Origin: Papilionanthe hookeriana x Papilionanthe teres
Taxonomy: Eukaryota > Streptophyta > Magnoliopsida > Asparagales > Orchidaceae
Reading direction: 5' to 3'
DNA length: 64,000 bases
Assembly (NCBI GenBank): GCA_022702705.1
Contig: CM040434.1
Location: 62,149,334 to 62,213,333 of the forward strand
Of the stretch, positions 58,101 to 64,000 are shown piece after piece; position 1 is the first letter of the stretch, and each line of letters opens with the position of its first letter. The position numbers were made by a program, and so were the translations under genes. The notes beneath the pieces are model-generated. The model ran no database searches, was not told the origin of the DNA, and saw nothing but the letters and a program-made list of their open reading frames with translations.

Positions 58101-61100
58101 GAAAATGTAATATTATGAGGCCAATATGAGATTATTTTGTTAACTACAGGCAATAATATCGGGAAGTGTCTAGAATAGATCAATCAATAACAAATACCAT
58201 GAGAATTAAGCATCAGCCAAACTACATGAGTTGACTTGATTGAACAATCTACCATACACAACCTTCTTGCTAAAATCTGCATTTCCTGTCAAATCTACTT
58301 AATTGCATCCTTCAGGGTAACTTCTAGTCAAGTAGACGCTCAAAACGTATCAAATGACAAAAGGATTGTTATTCTACTGTAAACAGGTACAAGTTAAAAC
58401 AATTTTTTGAGAACCAGTAGAAACGCAAAAAATAGATATCAGAAGTATTTTGGATAATATTCGAGCAAAATACAATTGTGCTTAGCAGAAACTCATAAAA
58501 AGTAAGACTTCGACCACATACTACAGAAAAAATAAATAAATTCAGCAATGCAACAGAGAAAAACATTTGTTCAACCACAGAAACCAGAAAATTTATAATC
58601 AGTTAAACAAGCCCAACAAAGTACAAAACAATAAAAGACGAGTGCAAAATTCAAAATTTTTCAACAACTTACAAGGTTCCAACATAAAATTAGTTCTTTA
58701 ATTTAGGAGTTGTAAATACAAACTACTTTGATATAAAACCGAATTTGAGATATAATGCAAGAAGTCTAAGTTTAAAATAAGCCCAAAGTATGATAATTTG
58801 TATAACATCTATGGTCATTGTCTGCGTAGGTCACCATTCAACCTAGTCAGCACACATATTTGGTTTCTCATAGGTCAATTATACGGAGTCAAACCAATAT
58901 TAAAAAGTTGATTCTAGAAGTTTTCAACATATCAATAATTTTGGCTGAATGTTATTTATTTTCTTTTTTATTTAAATCAAGTGTAATAAAGACAAGGTCT
59001 CATCCTGTAGAGTTACTTTCCCTTTATAAATAGGATTGCTTGTATAGACTTCTAGACATCGACCAAAGAATGAAATTGATTAATTATGAGGTCATTACTC
59101 CAAGTTCTGTATGCATATTTCTTCTGTCAGCCCTCCCCACATTTTGTAACGTGCACTTCATCCTTTTATGTACCTTATGATTAGTTAATTAATTTCTCCT
59201 TCAAAATCCTTTAGGAACGAACCTTGATGTACGATGGAATTTAGATTTACAAATCAAGGAAATACTATGATATTTCCTATGAGAGTATTTGTTTGAGTGT
59301 TAGGTAAGGTCTTGTATTGTAAATTTCATGTATTTAGATCATCTATGGTCATTGTTCGTGTTTAGTTTTGTTTATACTTTGGGCTTATTTTGGACTAATT
59401 TTGTAATAGATCATATTAACCCTTTATGGTATTTAGCTTGATGGTATGTAAGAAAAAGATGATAGACATGAATATAATAGTGTGTTTCATAATATGATTG
59501 AATTTATGTCTTTTGGTGTCTCATAGGTCAATTATGTGGAGTCAAACCAATATTAAAAAAGTTGATTCTAGAAGTTTTCAACATATCAATAATTTTGGCT
59601 GAATGTATTTATTTTCTTTTTTATTTAAATCAAGTGTAATAAAGACAAGGTCTCATCCTTTAGAGTTACTTTCCCTTTATAAATAGGATTGCTTGTATAG
59701 ACTTCTAGACATCAACCAAAGAATAAAATTGATTAATTATGAGGTCATTACTCCAAGTTCTGTATGCATATTTCTTCTGTCAGCCCTCCCCAAATTTTGT
59801 AACTGCACTTCATCCTTTTATGTACCTTATGATTAGTTAATTAATTTCTCCTTCAAAATCCTTTAGAAACGAACCTTGATGTACGATGGAATTTAGATTT
59901 ACAAATCAAGGACATACTATGCTATTTCCTATGAGAGTATTTGTTTGAGTGTTAGGTAAGGTCTTGTATTGTAAATTTCATGTATTTAGATCATCAATGG
60001 TCATTGTTCGTGTTTAGTTTTGTTTATACTTTGGGCTTATTTTGGACTAATTTTGCAATAGATCATATTAACCCTTTATGGTATTTAGCTTGATGGTACG
60101 TAAGAAAAAGATGATAGACATGAATATAATAGTGTGTTTCATAATATGATTGAATTTATGTCTTTTGGTGTCTCATAGGTCAATTATATGGAGTCAAACC
60201 AATATTAAAAAAGTTGATTCTAGAAGTTTTCAACATATCAGTAATTTTGGCTGAATGTTATTTATTTTCTTTTTTATTTAAATCAAGTGTAATAAAGCCA
60301 AGGTCTCATCCTTTAGAGTTACTTTCCCTTATAAATAGGATTGCTTGTATAGACTTCTAGACATCGACCAAAGAATGAAATTAATTAATTATGAGGTCAT
60401 TACTCCAAGTTCTGTATGCATATTTCTTCTGTCAGCCCTCCCCACATTTTGTAACGTGCACTTCATCTTTTTATGTTACATTATGATAGTTAATTAATTT
60501 CTCCTTCAAAATCCTTCAGGAACGAACCTTGATGGAATTTAGATTTACAAATCAAGGACATACTATGCTATTTCCTATGAGAGTATTTGTTTGAGTGTTA
60601 GGTAAGGTCTTGTATTGTAAATTTCATGTATTTAGATTATCTATGGTCATTGTTCGTGTTTAGTTTTGTTTATACTTTGGGCTTATTTTGGACTAATTTT
60701 GCAATAGATCATATTAACCCTTTATGGTATTTAGCTTGATGGTACGTAAGAAAAAGATGATAGACATGAATATAATAGTGTGTTTCATAATATGATTGAA
60801 TTTATGTCTTTTGGTGTCTCTGTCTTATTACTATAAACATGGAGCCTCTTGTAATATTAAATAATTGATTATTGAATGGAGAATTGCTTCTAAAGTTTTC
60901 TACCTTTTTTTTTTTAGTTTTGTTTTCTTCTACAGAAGAATTTCTCGAGTGTGAGGGTCACGAATCTTCGATAGACTTCAAGGAAAGATCACAACAATGA
61001 TGAAATATAGCTTGTGGTAGTAATCTTTACTAACCTAAATTTCTTTAATAGTTGTTCTATCTTCACCATAGGAATTTCATTTTCATTCTGTTTTCATTGG

Positions 61101-61622
61101 TCTTTCTTCTTCTTTGTAATATCAACATTATTTGATTTATCCCTCTTATTCTTCAATAAAAACACAAAATTATCACCTTTGAGTAACGTATAATGTTGTG
61201 TAAATTAGTACTAGTAACTAATCACAATGTAATGAGTTTTTAGTTAAATAAATTGTATAAATAACCTTTTTTATGAACTAAAATAATCATCCAAGTTCAT
61301 CCCACATCAATCCTTCTTCACACAAATCACATAAAGGCAGCAAATTCTAGCCTATTTGCCCAATCAGAGAAGGAAGATGAAAACGCCATTGACATTTCAA
61401 TCAATTTGATATTAAAATGCAGTACGATAATTTCTTCACACCATTATTTGAACTTTCAAGCCGACCCCACTTAGTGGAATAAAGGCTTGTTATTGTTATT
61501 GTTGTGGTTATATTATTTAAACTTTCAAGCACAAATCAACTCTTCTTTCTTTTCCCACACACTTATGCCTCGAATTTTCAGCCAGTAGTACACCATTTAT
61601 TAAAAAAAATGAATAGAAGAGG

Positions 61623-61658
<36 letters not shown>

Positions 61659-63454
61659 TATCAAAAGAGATTTAATAAAAGAAAATATTATTAAAGGGAA
61701 AAAAATGTAAATTTCCCTAAAACATGATTGCCCTCTAGATAACCCCTCCTTTTCCACTCATGATATCTTGGAAAGCTCATCATCCTAAGAACATACAGTC
61801 CTTTTTTTCTCTAACGTATTCAATCTCTCTATACATGCACTTCCCATTTCATTCCCTTTCAAATTTTCAAAAGACAATTCACTAGAAAAATCACACTCAT
61901 TAACACCCCTCCACTCCCACGCATTTTTTTTCCCTTTTTTTTTTTTTTTTTTTTTTTTTTGGTGCATTTCTAACTAATCTTGAAAGCCCCTGTCATAAAC
62001 CCCTCGCTTAACCTTGTAAAGCCCTCACAAACCAAATCTGTTGTAATGCACCCTCTTTTAATTTAATAACCCCTAGTATATACTACATCTTAATGATAGC
62101 AGCTTTCTAGTTGACGTCCTAAACCACATCATCCTTTCTCCAAGAGAAATAAAATATTTCTCAATGTACAATCAAAGTTGATCATGCGTTTATTCTGCAG
62201 ACACATCTTCCTTTCTGTCGTGCTCCTTTCTTTTTGAAATTGTTTCCACATTGCAAGAATATCTTCCCGCTCCAAATATTAAACTCTCTTCGACCAAGAA
62301 ATATGCTTTTATGCAAACACTCGCCTAAATGTATAGCGTCACTGGCTTAATACAAAGAGTAGAGAAGTTAATTGCACAAGCTGATGCCAATTGGGCCAGT
62401 AGGGCAATTGCTACGTCACTGAAAAGAGAACACTCACCACAAACCAAAACTATCTCCAACTCATCAACGAGTTATATGAGAATCTTAATGCGCCTTCATA
62501 ACACACTTATTCATGAAAAGTTGAATAATGTATTTCAAATTAAAAGCAAAAAAGAGTATAAAGATGCACAAAAGTAGAGAGAACGGAAACGAACATGATG
62601 AAACTAGTGTACATCTACTCAATATAAAGCAAGCAAGTAAAGTTCTACATATGCTCAGCACAAAACTATCTAGATAAATAATAATAATAATATTCTAACC
62701 CACTATCTTACTAATATATATAATTCTATTTTTAAGCATCCAAAGTAAAATTGAAGGCAACATTTTAGTTCAAAATTTCAAAACGGAGTTAAAATAAAAA
62801 CTTAATTTCATTCATGTTCTACCAGAAAAACGCTTGAACTCAGTTCCAGAAGTGAGTTCCAGTCAATTCAACCACTAAACTCAAAAAACACTCGCCCTAA
62901 GTGGCGGAATACGGGACGATAAGAAGTAGAGTAAGGCTTTTACCCAGCCTGGATCACCTATTTTCTACTTTGCCCTGCCAATAGGTTTTAAACAACTTAT
63001 TCAATAAAATATTTAAAAAAGTCTCGAATTATTAGCCCTTTCTCAAGGTTTCTCCTAATATGGGTGGCACCAAATGGGGAAAAATCTTCTTTACCATTTT
63101 GAAGTAGCCTATCACTATCAAGTTGAACAGCCAATAGGTTTTAAAGAACTTATTTAATAAAATGTTTGATTCTTGATGCAAAAATCAACTTTTCAATCTC
63201 CCAAAAACTCACTAATCCCAAATCTCCAAGGAACAGTTTGAACTGTAAACAAGCAAGTAACCACCAACTTTGATGGACATCTAATATCCTTGTAAAGTAA
63301 GAAAACTTTCATAAAATAAGCACATAAATTTTGTTCTTTCAGAAAGTACCATGTTTGAAGTCAAATGCATTGCGAGTTCCATAAGCCTCCTTAATCTTCT
63401 GGCTGGTCCATCCAATAAGCATTTTGTAGTACATATTTGCTTGAATTGTTAAGC
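42300..63454 (-). CDS. CPSF73-II: CPSF73-II (CPSF3-II) gene, C-terminal four exons; 5' part beyond the window
   Basis: Span of the one host gene, on the minus strand. Plant CPSF73-II (Arabidopsis EDA26 family) is a nuclear metallo-beta-lactamase/beta-CASP protein related to the pre-mRNA 3'-end endonuclease and to Integrator subunit 11. Visible exons are 63,454-63,350, 57,714-57,573, 43,941-43,845 and 43,127-42,300; all junctions have GT and AG, and the split codons (G|TC, GG|C, then phase 0) fit. About 390 residues are encoded without a stop. The N-terminal lactamase domain with its HxHxDH zinc ligands must lie right of 64,000. Introns are 5,635, 13,631 and 717 bp; the two large ones are filled with repeats. 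Family identity is from recalled homologues. Confidence 0.9.
43103..43366 (-). repeat. 132-bp tandem duplication spanning an exon start
   Basis: 43,103-43,234 and 43,235-43,366 are nearly identical. The first copy contains the real acceptor and first exon bases; the second contains a duplicate acceptor (exon-equivalent start 43,259). Confidence 0.92.
43845..43941 (-). CDS. CPSF73-II: CPSF73-II exon encoding YCVAGTVGHKL to DVRCQ
   Basis: 97 bp: one base completing Gly, then 32 codons (YCVAGTVGHKLMSGKP ... TSIDVRCQ), a well conserved stretch of CPSF73-type proteins. Acceptor TATCTTGGCAG, donor CAG|GTTTGT. A LINE sits 53 bp upstream in the intron, so branch-point spacing has been changed. Confidence 0.93.
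43994..45831 (-). mobile_element. RTE-type LINE in CPSF73-II intron (internally shrunken)
   Basis: Bounded by the perfect 9-bp duplication ACACTGTAG (43,985-43,993 and 45,832-45,840). The 3' end (low coordinate) has GACGCCACTTAGTGGGATAA and a (GTT)n tail. Minus-strand readings give LCIQETKCVGE and an FQTWYS-like endonuclease piece (45,750-45,590), then WWWNN-like linker, GPDGIS and KKMPEKW reverse-transcriptase pieces (44,930-44,480). It is 1.84 kb, much shorter than a complete RTE, with the catalytic reverse-transcriptase core absent. It is in the same orientation as the host gene. Confidence 0.88.
45841..46664. other. Intron sequence, no gene
   Basis: Lies within the 13.6 kb intron of CPSF73-II. 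Nothing recognised beyond AT-rich DNA. Confidence 0.5.
46665..46928. repeat. 132-bp direct repeat
   Basis: GGTAGCTTATTAAAGAGTGTTTT starts (given as landmarks GGTAGCTTATTA) at 46,665 and 46,797; both copies run to ACAACTAA(G/A)GCATAAATG. Confidence 0.9.
46929..49009. other. Intron sequence, no gene
   Basis: No coding similarity recognised in about 2 kb. The short plus-strand frame at 48,471-48,692 has no recognisable features. Confidence 0.4.
49010..50300 (-). mobile_element. Ty3/gypsy-type remnant: LTR/leader-like region, third copy
   Basis: Homologous in parts to 52,440-53,600 and to 55,085-55,540. A minus-strand TGGTATCA near 49,351-49,358, at the place where gypsy elements have a methionine-tRNA primer site, matches the spot at 52,470. 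The word CACTTGTCACGTCTAGGG-like (CACGTCTAGGG at 50,259) recurs at 53,400. LTR ends could not be fixed. Confidence 0.45.
50560..52280 (-). pseudogene. Ty3/gypsy gag-protease fragment, copy 1
   Basis: Minus strand. Gag starts near 52,270 (MDDTRLIRQVLKRLE) with MQTIERIFEYKEVPDDR around 51,890 and a broken zinc knuckle reading CFRYHGFRHIA near 51,310. The protease follows with CSLIIDGGSSKNV (51,055-51,015) and, further on, VGQPWQFD and RNTYSLTKND (50,840-50,770), matching the order in plant gypsy chromovirus-type pol. No reverse transcriptase follows. Multiple stops and frameshifts. Confidence 0.75.
52440..53600 (-). mobile_element. Ty3/gypsy-type remnant: LTR/leader-like region, second copy
   Basis: Shares with 49,350-50,300 the TGATACC-AGTTAACC site, the GACGTGAAGGGT block near 52,795 and 49,668, the TATATATAGACCT block near 53,300 and 50,157, and CACGTCTAGGG. 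It sits between two gag-protease fragments, as an LTR would. Confidence 0.5.
53700..55085 (-). pseudogene. Ty3/gypsy gag-protease fragment, copy 2
   Basis: Minus strand, more decayed than copy 1. Gag piece LYWSLSDVQTLALKVEKQQKR (54,810-54,745) matches the ELEDMVHMAIKVERQLKR-like region of gypsy gag; a protease start (KCVQ.. and SSQMLDKLNL) is at 54,445-54,375. No reverse transcriptase or integrase follows. Confidence 0.6.
55086..55540 (-). mobile_element. Ty3/gypsy-type remnant, first copy of the leader-like region
   Basis: 55,086-55,325 aligns with 49,022-49,260; 55,420-55,540 aligns with 53,450-53,600 and 50,180-50,300 (block ACCGAA-TGG-C...GTCT). It joins copy 2 gag at a breakpoint just after GAAGTGATCATG (55,061-55,072). 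Confidence 0.45.
55541..56883. other. Intron sequence, no gene
   Basis: No coding similarity recognised. T-rich (TTTTA)n and (ATT)n runs at 56,237-56,272 and a short TA run at 56,463. Confidence 0.4.
56884..57238. repeat. 177-bp direct repeat, two copies
   Basis: GGATATGCA starts at 56,884 and 57,061; both copies carry CCATGAAGATGCCTTCATG, itself partly self-complementary (GAAG/CTTC), and TCTACTGGGATAATACAC. Confidence 0.9.
57239..57572. other. Intron sequence next to the CPSF73-II exon
   Basis: AT-rich; start of the 13.6 kb intron in gene orientation. Confidence 0.6.
57573..57714 (-). CDS. CPSF73-II: CPSF73-II exon encoding CSFDRALVNAPGPCILFATPG
   Basis: 142 bp: two bases complete Val, then 46 codons (CSFDRALVNAPGPCILFATP, then GMISGGFSLEIFKQWAPSEN, then NLVTLP), then GG of a split Gly. 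This is a conserved beta-CASP segment. Acceptor TTGTTTTGAAG, donor GG|GTATTC. Confidence 0.95.
57715..58865. other. Intron sequence, no gene
   Basis: Part of the 5.6 kb intron. No feature recognised. Confidence 0.5.
58866..60816. repeat. Three tandem ~650-bp repeats
   Basis: Units start at TCTCATAGGTCAATTAT: 58,866, 59,519 and 60,171 (periods 653 and 652), the third ending at about 60,816. They are very similar, so recent. Each has a TTATAAATAGG TATA-like site (59,034, 59,687, 60,340) and AGTTAATTAATTTCTCC. No open frame. They might be tandem LTRs of a small element, but TG...CA ends were not established. Confidence 0.9.
60817..61442. other. Intron sequence, no gene
   Basis: T-rich then AT-rich; nothing recognised. 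Confidence 0.4.
61461..61511 (+). mobile_element. 51-bp RTE LINE stub
   Basis: CCGACCCCACTTAGTGG and a TTATTGTTATTGTTG tail are the extreme 3' end of the LINE family seen at 37,872 and 44,030. It is flanked by 18-bp duplications with one mismatch, ATTATTTGAACTTTCAAG (61,443-61,460) and ATTATTTAAACTTTCAAG (61,512-61,529). Confidence 0.92.
61621..61655. repeat. (GA)n microsatellite
   Basis: GGGAGG then about 13 GA dinucleotides. Confidence 0.95.
61935..61960. repeat. Poly-T tract
   Basis: 26 consecutive T, preceded by a shorter T run. On the minus strand it is a poly-A tract. Confidence 0.95.
61961..63349. other. Intron sequence, no gene
   Basis: The 82-residue plus-strand frame at 62,329-62,577 has no recognisable family and lies antisense in the intron. 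CCAATAGGTTTTAAA-CAACTT or GAACTT recurs at 62,979 and 63,131. Confidence 0.4.
63350..63454 (-). CDS. CPSF73-II: CPSF73-II exon encoding LTIQANMYYKMLIGWTSQKI
   Basis: 105 bp: GC completes a Gly, then 34 codons through GTRNAFDFKH, then G of a split Val. Conserved beta-CASP segment. Acceptor TTTCTCTATAG, donor CATG|GTACTT. Exons encoding the zinc-binding lactamase domain are not in the window. Confidence 0.95.
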
Positions 63455-64000
63455 CTATAGAGAAAGAAACAAGTCAAAAATAAATACCTACCAAGTTATA
63501 GGTTCAGTAAAAAGTTATAAAGTTACCACAATTATGAAAGTTATATAATGATCATAAATTCGATCACTCAGTCTTTTTCAAAAACTTTTCTCCTGGATTC
63601 AACACATTAGATTTGAAGATATATTTATACCACAGTGAAACCAAATCACATTATGAAAATCAAATATTATGATTGGAAGCAAATACAAGGTTAGGATGAA
63701 ACAAACTTGAAAGAGAAAATAAAAACACACACGACATGCAAACTCGCGTTAGGGCGGAATCCGGGTGATGGTGGTGACGGTTAGGGGGCTTGGCGAGGTG
63801 GTGGCAATGTAGGGAAGAAGTTTTTGGGGTGTGGAAAATGGGCAGCTGCAGTTTTGGGTGGCTGGAACAGCAGGGCAGCAAGAGACGGCAGTCCAAACAG
63901 TGGCAGTTTGCTGTTTGGGGTGAATGAACAGCAGGAAAAACAGCAAGGAGAGGTAATGGCGGGCTGCATCAGCGACGGTGAAGGGCTCGGATAGCAAAGG
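63455..64000. other. Intron or upstream sequence, no gene
   Basis: The last 250 bp is G-rich low-complexity DNA (TGGTGG, GGCAGC words). No further CPSF73-II exon found, so the intron is longer than 546 bp here. Confidence 0.5.

Noticed and set aside
58866..60816. Array-like repeats as a CRISPR locus
   Set aside because: Units of 650 bp without short repeats or spacers, in plant DNA.
62329..62577. 82-residue plus-strand frame
   Set aside because: No family resemblance and no supporting context.

Overview
The window is AT-rich nuclear DNA from a dicot plant. The evidence is several nested Athila-like Ty3/gypsy LTR retrotransposons, RTE-type LINEs with (TTG)n tails, decayed gag-protease fragments, and one intron-containing host gene. 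I cannot name the species. I see no rRNA, tRNA or CRISPR.

Layout. 1-5,050: 3' end of one Athila-like element (plus strand, cut by the window edge), then an inverted LTR with a piece of integrase (minus). 5,050-9,960: two diverged copies of a C/A-rich, G-poor repeat and a short GC-rich patch. 10,200-12,185: hairpin-studded AT-rich DNA ending in a TTAAA-type array. 12,852-15,770: two tandem copies of a ~1.46 kb non-coding unit containing several hairpins whose stems differ between copies but stay paired; this is the most unusual part of the window. 15,770-21,561: 3' part of another Athila-like element and its LTR. 21,562-39,571: a nest. An internally deleted Athila-like element holds a LINE (17-bp target duplication), and that LINE's reverse transcriptase is split by a complete but dead Athila-like element (23,073-36,700) with two LTRs, gag-pol and two tandem ORFs downstream of pol. 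39,572-40,370: a LINE endonuclease fragment (minus).

From 42,300 to beyond the right edge runs the only convincing host gene, on the minus strand: CPSF73-II (metallo-beta-lactamase/beta-CASP, mRNA 3'-end processing family). Four exons are visible (63,454-63,350, 57,714-57,573, 43,941-43,845, 43,127-42,300). Reading phases match at every junction and there are no stops, so about 390 C-terminal residues are present; the N-terminal part lies to the right. Its introns are inflated: one is ~13.6 kb and holds a 1.84 kb LINE, tandem gag-protease retroelement fragments (about 49.0-55.5 kb) and short tandem duplications; another is ~5.6 kb and holds three 650-bp tandem repeats and a 51-bp LINE stub.

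All retroelement genes seen are broken by stops, frameshifts or lost catalytic residues, so the only probably working protein gene is CPSF73-II.
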